A stretch of 44,094 nt of DNA from Paludibacteraceae bacterium (GTDB taxonomy: Bacteria > Bacteroidota > Bacteroidia > Bacteroidales > Paludibacteraceae), in contig JAFVAX010000076.1 of assembly GCA_017480285.1 (NCBI GenBank), forward strand, positions 1-44,094, written 5' to 3'. Positions 16,009-26,600 of this stretch are shown here, one piece after another. The notes below the pieces were generated by a model that was not told the DNA's origin, searched no databases, and saw only the letters and a program-made list of their open reading frames with translations. Every line of letters begins with the position of its first letter. Within the stretch, counting starts at the first letter, position 1. A program made the translations under genes and the position numbers.

Positions 16009-16686
16009 ATGAAGTTAGCACTTTTAGGATATGGCAAGATGGGGCATGCAGTAGAGCGTGTAGCCATTGAGCGAGGTCATGAGGTGGTGTGCATTATTGA
16101 CCCGTTGGAGCAAGGAGCAAGGAGCAAAGAACAAGGACTTGCAAATGCGGATGTGGCTATTGAGTTTTCTACACCTAAGACGGCTGTACAGAACATACGC
16201 ATTGCTTGGAAAAATAACTTGCCAATTGTCAGTGGTACAACGGGTTGGGCCACTGAACTGCCCAAATTGCAGGATGAATTGAAAAATAACCAAAAAGCAC
16301 TTTTCTGGTCGTCGAACTTCTCGATAGGTGTGAATCTGTTTTTGTTGCTCAACAAACGGTTGGCAGAAATGTTGAAGCCATACGATTATGAGCCTTCGAT
16401 AACGGAAACGCATCATATACACAAGTTGGACGCACCATCCGGTACGGCTTTGACTATTCAGAAAACGATTGAACCGATACTTGAAAGATACATACCGATA
16501 GAGAGTATAAGAGAGGGCGAAGTGGCAGGTATACATAGTGTTAGGTATGAATCAGATGCCGACATCATAGAATTTAGACACGAAGCCAAGTCGCGACGGG
16601 GCTTTGCCTTGGGGGCAGTTTTGGCGGCTGAATTTATAAAAGGAAAAACGGGATTTTTCTCAATGGAGGATTTGATGGGATTTTAG
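16009..16686 (+). CDS. dapB: 4-hydroxy-tetrahydrodipicolinate reductase
   Basis: A 225-residue NAD(P)H-dependent reductase of the lysine/diaminopimelate pathway, supplying meso-DAP for peptidoglycan. The Rossmann GYGKMGHAVE is at 8-17, SGTTGW near 79-84 and the catalytic ETHHIHKLDAPSGTAL stretch near 133-148 with His-His and Lys. FSTPKTAVQNI is the expected cofactor-loop region. It is slightly shorter than the usual 240-270, as in other Bacteroidales. The segment EQGARSKEQG at about 34-43 is encoded by a short DNA repeat (16107-16136) and looks like an in-frame expansion in the loop after the first beta-alpha unit. It follows ilvE with a two-base gap. Confidence 0.93.
   Translation: MKLALLGYGKMGHAVERVAIERGHEVVCIIDPLEQGARSKEQGLANADVAIEFSTPKTAVQNIRIAWKNNLPIVSGTTGWATELPKLQDELKNNQKALFWSSNFSIGVNLFLLLNKRLAEMLKPYDYEPSITETHHIHKLDAPSGTALTIQKTIEPILERYIPIESIREGEVAGIHSVRYESDADIIEFRHEAKSRRGFALGAVLAAEFIKGKTGFFSMEDLMGF
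16107..16136 (+). repeat. Short purine-rich tandem repeat inside dapB
   Basis: GGAGCAA is repeated as GGAGCAAGGAGCAAGGAGCA, followed by the variant AAGAACAAGG. Four imperfect 7-base units are in frame with dapB and encode a Glu/Gln/Lys-rich loop. Confidence 0.7.
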
Positions 16687-16731
16687 ACCGCTGTTGCTGT
16701 TGGAAGTTAAATATAAATACTAATTGCTAAT

Positions 16732-16802
16732 TCCTCATTCTGACGAAGGTCAGAATCTCAATAATAAGGAATAAGATGCTGAAACAAGTTCAGCATGAGG
16801 GT
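16732..16802. repeat. Two-hairpin dispersed intergenic repeat, copy 2 (inverted orientation)
   Basis: Read on the minus strand this has the same order as copy 1: ACCCTC, hairpin ATGCTGAA-CTTGT-TTCAGCAT (16796-16776), linker, second hairpin ATTCTGAC-CTTC-GTCAGAAT (16756-16737), GAGGA. The second stem differs in sequence from copy 1 but stays self-complementary, so base changes are compensated. Confidence 0.78.
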
Positions 16803-16833
16803 AAATTGTTAATTGTAAATTGTTAATTGTAAT
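16802..16833 (+). repeat. Heptamer leader tract abutting the lepB start
   Basis: TAAATTG TTAATTG TAAATTG TTAATTG (16802-16829) then TAAT then the lepB ATG. It starts within the last base of the two-hairpin repeat. Confidence 0.85.
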
Positions 16834-18249
16834 ATGAAAAATATACCTTTGAAACAATGGCTTAAGGCCGCCTTTTGGGGCATATTGTATATACTTTTTC
16901 TTTGCTGGCATGGTAACTGGTGGTGGATATTCGTACTACCCTTTATCATAGATGCTTTCACAACCAATTTCATCCCTTGGACTTGGTGGAAGCGTTTTCG
17001 TCCTTCAGAACCAGGGGAGGCTGAAAACCCGCATTCCAACCGCGTGTTGTATAACATTTTCTCGTGGATAGATGCCATAGTGTTTGCGCTTGTGGCTGTT
17101 TATTTCATCAACCTATACGCTTTTCAGAACTATCAGATACCTTCGTCCTCGCTTGAGAAATCGCTGTTGGTGGGCGACTTCCTGTATGTGTCGAAAGCAT
17201 CATACGGAGCAAGAGTTCCGAACACTCCGCTCTCAATGCCACTTATGCAGCATACTTTTCCTCAGTGGCTCGGCGGAGGTAAGTCGTTTATAGAGAAACC
17301 GCAATGGAAATATCGTCGTTTGAAAGGCTGGGACCACCCGAAAAAAGGTGATATAGTAGTGTTTAATGTACCTTCGGGCGACACCGTTGCACTCAAAGTA
17401 CAAAACCCTGACTATTATACACTTTGCTATTATTATGGCAGAGAAATGGTGAATACTCGTAAAGATATTTTTGGTGATATTGTCTATCGTCCGGTTGACC
17501 GCCGTGAGAACTATGTTAAACGCTGTGTGGGCGAACCCGGAGATACCTTGCAGATAATTGACAATCAGATATATATCAACGGACAAGTATTGCCCGACAG
17601 AGAGGGTGTGCAGTACAATTATTATGTTCAGACCAACGGACACCGCTTCAAAGATGAGGAGTTGGACGAGATAGGTATAAGCCACGACGACCGCCAACTT
17701 ATCAAAGCCAACGATAAGGGCAAAAATGATATTGCATCGTTGGGGCTCAATCCGTCTTATCCTGTTTATCATTTCCCGCTTACACAAGATATGCTACTTA
17801 AGTTCCAGAAAAACAAGCATGTGAGCAGGATAATAATAGAACCGAGTTCGCGTGGCGGTGAGGTCTATCCGTTGGGGCATAACAATTGGACTCGCGACAA
17901 CTACGGACCTGTTTATCTGCCAAAGAAAGGCGATTGCGTGCCACTTACTGCAGATAATTATTGGTTCTATAAACACGCCATTGAGCATTACGAGCATCAG
18001 CAGTTAAGTCTCAAAGACAGTGTTGTTTATCTTAATGGCATGCCTGCAGATGGTTATACTTTTGAGATGGACTATTACTGGATGATGGGCGACAACCGTC
18101 ATAACTCTGCCGACTCGCGCTACTGGGGAATGGTGCCGGAAGACCATATTGTCGGTCGTCCGGTAAGGATATGGCTGTCTTTGGACAAAGATAAGAGCGG
18201 TATAAACCATATCCGCTGGAACAGGATTGGCAAAAAAGCTTGGGAGTAA
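16834..18249 (+). CDS. lepB: Signal peptidase I (long Bacteroidales form)
   Basis: A 471-residue S26 peptidase that removes signal peptides on the periplasmic side of the inner membrane. Hydrophobic segments lie at about 8-26, 28-45 and 77-96. The nucleophile is Ser106 in IPSSSLEKSLLVGD (Leu replaces the usual Met after the serine), the general base is Lys229 in NYVKRCVGEPGD, and box E MGDNRHNSADSRYWG is at 418-432. Between the Lys box and box E there is an insertion of about 180 residues, which accounts for the large size and is usual in this order. The start is immediately preceded by a heptamer tract. yicC follows after 35 bases. Confidence 0.94.
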   Translation: MKNIPLKQWLKAAFWGILYILFLCWHGNWWWIFVLPFIIDAFTTNFIPWTWWKRFRPSEPGEAENPHSNRVLYNIFSWIDAIVFALVAVYFINLYAFQNYQIPSSSLEKSLLVGDFLYVSKASYGARVPNTPLSMPLMQHTFPQWLGGGKSFIEKPQWKYRRLKGWDHPKKGDIVVFNVPSGDTVALKVQNPDYYTLCYYYGREMVNTRKDIFGDIVYRPVDRRENYVKRCVGEPGDTLQIIDNQIYINGQVLPDREGVQYNYYVQTNGHRFKDEELDEIGISHDDRQLIKANDKGKNDIASLGLNPSYPVYHFPLTQDMLLKFQKNKHVSRIIIEPSSRGGEVYPLGHNNWTRDNYGPVYLPKKGDCVPLTADNYWFYKHAIEHYEHQQLSLKDSVVYLNGMPADGYTFEMDYYWMMGDNRHNSADSRYWGMVPEDHIVGRPVRIWLSLDKDKSGINHIRWNRIGKKAWE

Positions 18250-18284
18250 AATAGAGTTAATAATTTTCAACTTTCAAATATATT

Positions 18285-19172
18285 ATGTTGCAATCAATGA
18301 CGGGTTATGGAAAAGCCCGATTTACATTAAATAACCAACCTTATGTAATAGAGGTTAAGAGTCTCAACTCGAAGCAGATGGACCTGTTTGTGCGTATCCC
18401 GACCCGTATGCGCGAGAAGGAACTGAGCCTGAGAAGTCTGCTGACAGAGCGTCTATTGCACGGCAAAGTGGATTTCACTATAACGGAAGATAATAGCGTT
18501 ACGAAAAATACTTTTACCCCTATCAACAAAGAAGCACTCAACTATTATCTTGCTGAACTGAAGGCAGTTGCAGAGGCAAACCAACTCCATACAGACATAC
18601 TTCAGACAGCGATGCGTTTGCCGGATGTAATGAAGACAAGCGAGCAAGGTGAACTCTCGGAAGAGGAGAATGCTGTGTTGTATATCGCTGTTAATGAGGC
18701 TATTGAGGCATTGCAATCGTTCCGCCATCAGGAGGGTAGGGCGCTTGAGGCTATGTTTGAAGAAAAACTCAGTGGTATAGAGCATTTGCTCGGTGAGGTC
18801 GAACCGCTTGAGAAACAGCGTATTGTGAATATAAGAGAGCGTATCTTGTCAGGGCTTGAGCAGTTAAAGCAAGATATGAAGCAAGATATTGATAACAACC
18901 GTCTGGAGCAGGAGATGATTTTCTATCTTGAGAAACTTGATATTACAGAGGAGAAAGTGCGACTCAGAAACCATATCCGCTATTTCCGTGAGACAATGAA
19001 GAACACTGATGGTCAGTCGGTCGGAAAGAAGTTAGGTTTTATTGCACAAGAGATGGGGCGCGAGATAAACACGCTTGGCAGTAAATCAAATTTCGCAGAG
19101 ATGCAGATTCTGGTAGTGAAGATGAAAGATTTGCTCGAACAGATAAAGGAGCAGGTGCTTAATGTACTTTAA
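18285..19172 (+). CDS. yicC: YicC/YloC family endoribonuclease
   Basis: A 295-residue member of the YicC family, conserved bacterial proteins linked to stationary-phase survival and reported as endoribonucleases. The N-terminal SMTGYGKA at 4-11 and VKSLNSKQMDLFVRIP near 24-39 are the family hallmark, and the C-terminal DUF1732 domain ends with GKKLGFIAQEMGREINTLGSKS followed by VKMKDLLEQIKEQVLNVL. Length is standard. It ends four bases from the stop of the convergent lipoprotein gene; I see no hairpin between them. Confidence 0.93.
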   Translation: MLQSMTGYGKARFTLNNQPYVIEVKSLNSKQMDLFVRIPTRMREKELSLRSLLTERLLHGKVDFTITEDNSVTKNTFTPINKEALNYYLAELKAVAEANQLHTDILQTAMRLPDVMKTSEQGELSEEENAVLYIAVNEAIEALQSFRHQEGRALEAMFEEKLSGIEHLLGEVEPLEKQRIVNIRERILSGLEQLKQDMKQDIDNNRLEQEMIFYLEKLDITEEKVRLRNHIRYFRETMKNTDGQSVGKKLGFIAQEMGREINTLGSKSNFAEMQILVVKMKDLLEQIKEQVLNVL

Positions 19173-19176
19173 GGTA

Positions 19177-20355
19177 TCATAAATGCATATCAGTGGCTCC
19201 TGAAATCTCGGTTGATACTTCCCCTATTGAGCCACATTGCTGGTTAACACCGGTATATACTCTTATGAAGTCCGCACAAGGTAACTTAACCTTGTTTCCT
19301 TTCTCATCTACAGCCCAATCGATATTGAAACTGCAAAGTCTTGTAGAGTCGTTGGGGGCATTGTCGGCATAGCCCCAGTCGTAGGCATAAAGAACAAAAT
19401 ACGGAAAACCGTTGAGCAACTCAAGTTCGGCATTTTTCGGAAGACAAGTGCCTGTGAATGTCAAATCTTCGTTTATCCATTTTGGAAAATAGGCTTGTTG
19501 GTGGTACGGGTTGCGTGCCACTTTGCCGTTGTCGCCGTAGTTGTCGGTCCAGAGAATTTCAAGAGTGTCTGTGGCGGGTTGTTGGTAGGTTATGCTGTAG
19601 TTTTTCTTTGTTTGTTCGTTGCCATATTCCGAGCCTGCAAGTTCGTAGAAAATGTCGTCAGGCAGACCGTTCTCGTTCTCGTCGATACTGACCATGACAA
19701 TGCCGGGTTCACAGGCTCCGCCCGGGCGGTCTTGCGATTTGTTTTCCGTAAAGAAGGCGTTACCGCGAATGTAGAAGTCGAGCGAATCGGGAATGTTGAC
19801 AACAGTGTGGTCGAAGCGGAAAGTGAGGTAGCCACCGTAGGAACCGAGACATACCATTGAGCCGTTGTTGTGGGCAATAGCGAGAGTGGCTTTCTGTAGC
19901 ATTGTTTGTTCGGTGTCGCCCTGTTCATATTCGGGCATGGTGTTGATGAACTGTCCGGGTGCGGGGCGGTATTCTACAACTTGCTGTATATATGGCGAAT
20001 AGGCTATCTGTTCTTCTTCCACTATTATTGTAGAGTTGTGTTGAAGCAGTCCGTCGGTGGTTTGCAAGGTGAGCGTAAGGCTGTATGTGCCGGTGTCGGC
20101 TGTGCAGAAAAGAAAACGCTTGTCAGTTGAGGTTAGTTTATGGTTTTGTGAGCCGTTTTTTCTACATTCCCACAAATATGTATCGGCTTGAATATCAGAG
20201 TGTAGAATGAGTTTCTGCATACGGGGTATGCGGTAACTGTCGTCAAGGCCGATACCGATGAGTTGCGGTTCGCGTTTGCAACCGCAAAATAGAAGTGTTA
20301 TAAGGGTTGCACTGACCAATAGAAAATTAAATATATGTCTTAATGTGTGAATCAT
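19177..20355 (-). CDS. PKD-like cell-surface lipoprotein
   Basis: A 392-residue probable lipoprotein. The signal is a basic start, a hydrophobic core of about residues 8-24, and lipobox-like LLFCGCK with Cys24 or Cys26. About 30-110 resembles a PKD/Ig-like beta domain (TYLWECRKNGS, TGTYSLTLTLQT). The remainder is a conserved Bacteroidales surface-protein domain with an acidic, possibly calcium-binding loop SIDENENGLPDD and aromatic-rich segments. Relatives are often found near TonB-dependent uptake loci, but no such genes lie here, so the ligand is unknown. It is transcribed divergently from the giant surface protein, with a candidate promoter in the shared 288-base gap. Confidence 0.7.
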   Translation of the reverse strand: MIHTLRHIFNFLLVSATLITLLFCGCKREPQLIGIGLDDSYRIPRMQKLILHSDIQADTYLWECRKNGSQNHKLTSTDKRFLFCTADTGTYSLTLTLQTTDGLLQHNSTIIVEEEQIAYSPYIQQVVEYRPAPGQFINTMPEYEQGDTEQTMLQKATLAIAHNNGSMVCLGSYGGYLTFRFDHTVVNIPDSLDFYIRGNAFFTENKSQDRPGGACEPGIVMVSIDENENGLPDDIFYELAGSEYGNEQTKKNYSITYQQPATDTLEILWTDNYGDNGKVARNPYHQQAYFPKWINEDLTFTGTCLPKNAELELLNGFPYFVLYAYDWGYADNAPNDSTRLCSFNIDWAVDEKGNKVKLPCADFIRVYTGVNQQCGSIGEVSTEISGATDMHL

Positions 20356-20424
20356 TTTTTCATTAATTTTATTTTTATTTTGCGATTATTTCGCAAGTAG
20401 GGGTACTCGCATTCACTGCGACTA

Positions 20425-20456
20425 CAAAGATACAAAAATATGACGGAAAATGCAAG
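20425..20456 (-). promoter_or_regulatory. Candidate promoter of the PKD-like lipoprotein gene
   Basis: Minus strand: -7 TATCTTTG (20432-20425), exact to consensus. CTTG (20456-20453), one mismatch from TTTG, lies 20 bases upstream. The gene starts 70 bases downstream. The rest of the 20356-20643 gap is A/T-rich and shows no other gene. Confidence 0.55.
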
Positions 20457-20557
20457 TTTTTGCCAATCATAATTACAAGATAGCAAAAATTTGCTTTTTA
20501 TGTCATTTTTTTAGATTATGCTTAATAAATGATAAGTTTTTAACAATAATTGTTATT

Positions 20558-20586
20558 TTTGTTTTTGATTATTTTTTGTAAATTTG
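20558..20586 (+). promoter_or_regulatory. Candidate promoter of the giant surface-protein gene
   Basis: -7 TAAATTTG (20579-20586) is exact. A TTTG at 20558-20561 lies 17 bases upstream, shorter than the usual 19-21. TATTTTTG at 20554-20561 is an overlapping alternative without a -33 partner. The ATG follows 57 bases after the better box. Confidence 0.4.
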
Positions 20587-20643
20587 CAATTGCTGAAAAA
20601 TATGCTTTTTTGCAGATAATAATCTAAAAATCATTTATATTTT

Positions 20644-23600
20644 ATGAAAAGAATTTTTGTTGCATGTATGTTGGTTTTAGGTCTTTTTTTGCCTATCTCC
20701 CTTCATGCGCAGCAGCTGCCTGACTCAGGGTTTGAAGATTGGTCGGGCGAGAAGTTCGACGGCAGCATTCAACTTAAGTACTGGAACGCATCGAATGTGT
20801 CGCAAGTCGGGTTTAAGTTTAATTTCGTAACTCGCGAGGCAGGACATTCGGGCTCGTATAGTGCAAGGATAATTGAGCGTGAGGTAGGTGCAATGGGTAT
20901 AACGGAAACTTCCCCCGCATATTTGTCGCTTGGTCAGCCTTGGACTTATCTTGAGTCGATAACGAAGATAAGTCAGGCAACAGCCGGTTGTGCCGGTGGT
21001 ATAAAATTCACTTATCGCCCTGACTCTGTGGAGGTTTGGCTCAAGCGTACAGGTGCTGATTGGGCAAAAGAGGACTACCATGTGCTTTATTATTCGTGGA
21101 AGGGTACGGCTCAGTCGGACAAGTACAAAGGTAAGAACGGCAACTGTACGAGTGTTACGAAGACCAACGAGGAGTCGGATGTTAGGCTTGTTATGAACCA
21201 TAACGAGTGTGGTACGACGCAGAAGGCTGTGCAGGTTTGCGAAGGTTGGCATCGCACAAGAGGACAGATGAACAACTGGACAAGAATAGTTATTCCCGTT
21301 TATTATATGTCTGACGAGAAGCCGGATATGTGTAATGTCATTTTCTCGGCGAGTAACTATCCAAACTATCGTGCCAATTCGGGTTTGTATGCCGGCAACG
21401 ACTTGTATATAGACGATATAAAAATGATTTATTCGTCAGAGATTCAGGCACTTTTCATAGGTGGCAAGCAGTGGAAGGGTTTTGATCCTACAAGTTCTGA
21501 CGAGCAGGTTTATTCAGTAGGCAAGGGCGTTAGCACTATACCTGAGATCCGTGCCGTTCGCGGTATAGGAACGCTGACCAACCCGCGTGGTGAGACAGGT
21601 AACTTCACCGGCAGGACATTGTCAGGCTCGGAGATAACGATTACTAACGGCAAGATTGACGGTGCCGCTACGGTTATCACCGTTAAGGCAGAAGACGGAT
21701 TTTCGACGCATACTTATAAGATAAAATTTGTTTCGGCACCTTCGGACAATGCCAAGTTGGCTGACATTCTGGTCAATGGTAGTTCGATGACAAATTTCTC
21801 GCCAAACAACAGGAACTTCACAGTATCGTTGCCATACGGCACTACCGCAGCCCCTGTTGTTGAGGCTATCAAAGCAGAAGACGGTCAGACAGTTAAGATA
21901 ACTCAAGCCGGTTCAACTTCAGGTACCTGCACCATACAGGTAACGGCTGCCGATGGCAAGACGACAGGTACTTATACCATAAATTTTACGGTGGCATTGC
22001 TTGCAGACAATACGCTTGTTGGCATAAAAGTTAATGGTGAGGAGATTGCGGGGTTTAATCCGCAACAGAATATCTATACGGTTGAGTTGCCACTTGGAAC
22101 TACGGAAATGCCTAAGGTTGAGGCTGTTTCTGCATATCCGAAAAACGAGCAGACTATTGTTTATACTGCCCCGCAGAAGATAGATGGAGGTCAGTATCAG
22201 ATCAGTGTGTCTGTGCCGGGCAATGCCATAACAAAGACTTACAAACTGAATTTCAAGATAACGGCTTCGTCGAACTGCAGTTTGAAAGACTTAAAGGTGA
22301 TAGGCTATGAGGATAAGTTCTTGTTTGAGGCATTCCGTTTGGCATATTATATATCGCTACCATTGGGAACGACCGAACTGCCTGAGATAGTGTGGGTTGC
22401 AGGCGATAGTTATCAAACCATAGAGCGCACCGACGAGGGCGTTGACGGAATAACGCGTATTGTCGTTACTGCCGCCAATGGCGATAGCAAGACATATAAG
22501 ATTTCGTTCTCGACTGAGAAGTCGTCGCGTACGGATTTGAAGGCTGTCTATGTGGATGGCAAGCCGTTGGCTGATTTTAACCCCAACCAACTCACATATA
22601 AGATTAACCTTGCAACGGGTGTAACGGAGATACCTGAGGTTACCTGCGATAAAGGTGATGAGTATCAGACTGTTCTTATCCGCCAGACGGGTAATACCGT
22701 TCGTCTGCAAGTAACGGCAGGCGATGGCTCAACGGCAATCTATCAACTTGATTTTGTATTTAAGCAGGCTGACAATGCTTTGCTTCAGATGATTTATATT
22801 GATGGCAAGGAACTGACGGGTTTTGCTGTTGATAAATACGAATACACATATAATCTACCATCGTCATATACTTCACAACCGAATGTTACTTGGCTTCAAG
22901 GCGATGAGTATCAGACTGTTTCGAAACGGCAGAAGGGTGGTGTAACCGGCGATTGTATTCTGACGGTTCGCTCGCAAGCAGGTACGACCAACACTTATAC
23001 AATACATTTCACGCAGTCTGTTTCAACCGAGACCACCCTTAAGATGATTTACATTGACGGAGTGGAGATTGAAGGTTTTTCGGCTGAAAAGTTGGAATAT
23101 ACCGTTTCTCTGCCTGCCGGTCAGGCTACGATGCCGAAAGTAACATATCAAAAGGCTGACGAGTCGGAGCAAGTGATTGAACTGACAGAAAATCAGAAGG
23201 TAACGCTTATTGTCTCGGCTCAAAACGGAGATAGCAGGACTTATATTGTTCGTTTCACACTGCCGATGTCGGACAATGCTTTGCTTCAAATGATTTATCT
23301 TGATGGTAAAGTGCTTGATGGCTTCGACCAAAACATCCTTGCTTACACCTGTGAGATACAAAATGGCAAAGTACCCGTTATAACAGTCTTGAAATCAGCA
23401 GGTCAGCAAGTTACGATACAAAATTCAACGGGCGTTGGTACTGCATATATTACCGTTACGCCAGAGCAAGGTGAGGGGAATATATATACCATCACTTTCA
23501 CCGAAGCGATGCCACAGGATGTTCGCCTGACAAGTATCAAGGTTGATGGCACCGAGATTGAAGGCTTCAGCCCTGAAACAAATGAATATACCATAAGTTA

Positions 23601-26600
23601 CGAGGGCGATCGTCCCGAAGTTAGTTATACCGCCGTTGACGGTCAGACAGTAAGCGTCTTATGGGAGGCGGACAGAGTGCGTCTGCTCGTGGAAAACGAA
23701 GGCAAGGTGGCTTACTACACTATCAATCTCAAACGCCAACAATCTGCTACAGTAACCCTGAAAGAGATATTGCTTGACGGAACACTCATTGAAGGTTATA
23801 AACCCGAAAAGACTGAATATAAGATTGTTGTTCCTGCCGGACAAGTGATTCCGACAATAAGTTATACAAAGCAAGACGACACGCAGGTTGTGTTTGGCGG
23901 ACAGACAGCAAAGAATGAGGTTTCGCTTGTTGTAGTGGCAGAGTCGGGCGACAAAGGTACTTATACCTTAACCTTTGATGTTCAGCCATATACATCAACT
24001 GACCTTGTGGCTGTTTATCTTGATGGTGAGGCGGTAGAACTGCTGAAAGGCAAGTATGACTATAGTTTTGAACTTGAGGAGCAACACCCGATGCCGACAC
24101 TTACCTATACTGCCGACAAAGGTCAGACTGTGATGTCCTATAACGCTTCTGATATTGAGCAGGTTATCATCGTTACTGCCGTAAATGGAAGTCAGGCTAC
24201 TTATCATTTCAACTACAATGTGAAGTACTTGACCGATGCTGATTTGAAAGGCTTGTATATTGACGGTAAGGAACTGCCGGACTTTGCATCTGACAAGTTG
24301 GAATATACATATACCTTGCCTTGGCGGACACGTGCCGTTCCATCGGTTCAGCCGGTGCTTAATAGCGAGACGCAAACAGTTGTGGTTACATACAATGGTG
24401 TCAATGAAAAGACATATATCAAAGTTGTAGCGTCAGACGGTGTAACGGAAAAGGTATATTCCGTTCAATTTGATGTGATTAAATCGAAGAATACGCAGTT
24501 GGATTATATCGTTTTGTCGGATGTAGATTTTGATTTTGACCCTGCCAAAACCGATTATACAATAACTCTGCCATACGGCATCAACAAGGCTCCGCAACTG
24601 TTCTACAAGAAGCAGGAGGAGGAACAGCAAGTCTCTCTCCATCTTGCCCCTGTTACGGAACCAACGACCATGACCGTTACGGCCGAGAATGGTGATACAC
24701 GCACTTATACCTTCCTCTTTAAGGTGCAACCCGCTGTTGGCAAGAATGTACTGAAGTCGCTTATAGTCAGGGAAACAGAATATTCTATTCCGTTGAACGA
24801 CAGTCAGATGGAATATGAGGTGAGACTACCTTTCGGCACTACTTCATTTACACTTGATTATGAGAAGTCGTTTGCCGAGCAGACTGTGTGGATGCGTCAG
24901 GGCGGTTTGCTTGAACCGACTGTTATCACCGTTCGTGGCAACCGTGATACGGACGACGACAAGAAATATACTATTATACCTGTTGTGGCAGACAATCCTG
25001 CCGTCTTGAAATCAATAACTATCAACGATGAGTTGTTAGCAGACTTTGACCCGCAGCGGTTCTCGTATATCGTCAATACCGAATACAAAGGCTCTAATCC
25101 TATTGTTACTTGGACTCAAGAAGAGGAGGTCGATGGCAACCGTGTCAATGTTAATGTGCAGATTATCAATTCGAAACATTGGCGTGCGTTGGTTACTTGC
25201 GGTGAGTTTAGCAACTATTATGACTTGTGGTTCTATTATCCTGCCGATGTCGTTCCCAATTGTGAGTTCAAAGATTGGACCACGGCTGCGAACAACGATG
25301 CACAGAAGCCTGTTTCGTGGCAGGTGCTTGCCGACTATTTTGATAAGTTCACGGTCGTTCTAAGTACTCATACCTTCGGTCAGGAGGTAACAAAGTCGGG
25401 CACGGATGCAGTGTTGCTCTCTACAAAGATTTCGGGCGGTGTGTCGGCATACGGTGGTGCACTTGGCGGTTATGTGCCGGGCTTCATCACCTTAGGTTCA
25501 ATAACAGGTAACCTTGCCGTTGCAGGTGCTTCAACCTTTACCGTTCAGGGTGGTATAGACTTCCATAACTCGCCCGACGAACTTATTGTCAGAACTCGTG
25601 CTTCGTCGGTAAGTAACTCAAACAGAATTGTTTATCAACTGTGGGGTGCAATGGGTAATGCCGAAAAAGTGTTAAGTACAAGCACGGAGTCGGCTTATAC
25701 TACTCATACTATTGACCTTACGGAAGTGAATCAGAAAGTAGGTGCTCCGACGCAGATGAACATTATTCTCAACTCTGCTTTCCAAGAGTCTGCTTATCAG
25801 ACCACATCAGGCAGTTCGGCTGAGATGTATGTTGATTATGTGCGTATTGCATACAACAGCAAACTTGCCGGCATAAAGGTTGATGGCTCAGAAGCCACAA
25901 AAGACGGCACAAGTTTCACTTATACCTTGCCGACGGCAGAGTATTACGGAACACCTGAATTGACTTTCACCGGTGAGGTAGAGGATCAAGCGCGACAGAT
26001 TGTTTGGTCAGAGGAGAAAAACGGTGTCCGCACGGCTGAGATTCGCAACTTTGCAGAGGACGGTTCTTATACTGACTATACTTTAACTTTGACTCGTCCG
26101 TTGTCAGACAATAACTTATTGACTTCGATTGAATTAGACGGTGAGATGCTTCAAGGCTTCAATCCTGAAACGAAGGAATATGCATATAATATGCCTTACG
26201 GCACAACCCGTATGCCTGATGTTAATGTCGGTCTTGCTACCAATCGTCAAACTGTCTTTTTCATAGAAGGCAAGAGCACGATTGAGATAACAGTAAAAGC
26301 AGAAAACGGCAGTGAGAGCGTTTATCGAATACAGATAACTCGCAAGTCGTCGTCGGATACGAGTTTGAGAAACCTTGCTTGTGAGGGACTTGAGTTCGAA
26401 CCCGAGACACACCAATATACTCTAACGGGCAAGTATATGCCTGAACTGAGTATCTTAAAACAATCTGATGGTCAGACGGTTGAGTTGGATAATGAAGGTA
26501 AGATAACCGTCACAGCCGAAGACGGGACAGTTGGTACTTACACTATCTCGCTCACAGAACCAGAGCAAACAACTTCGGGTCTGCTTTCGCAGATAACGCT

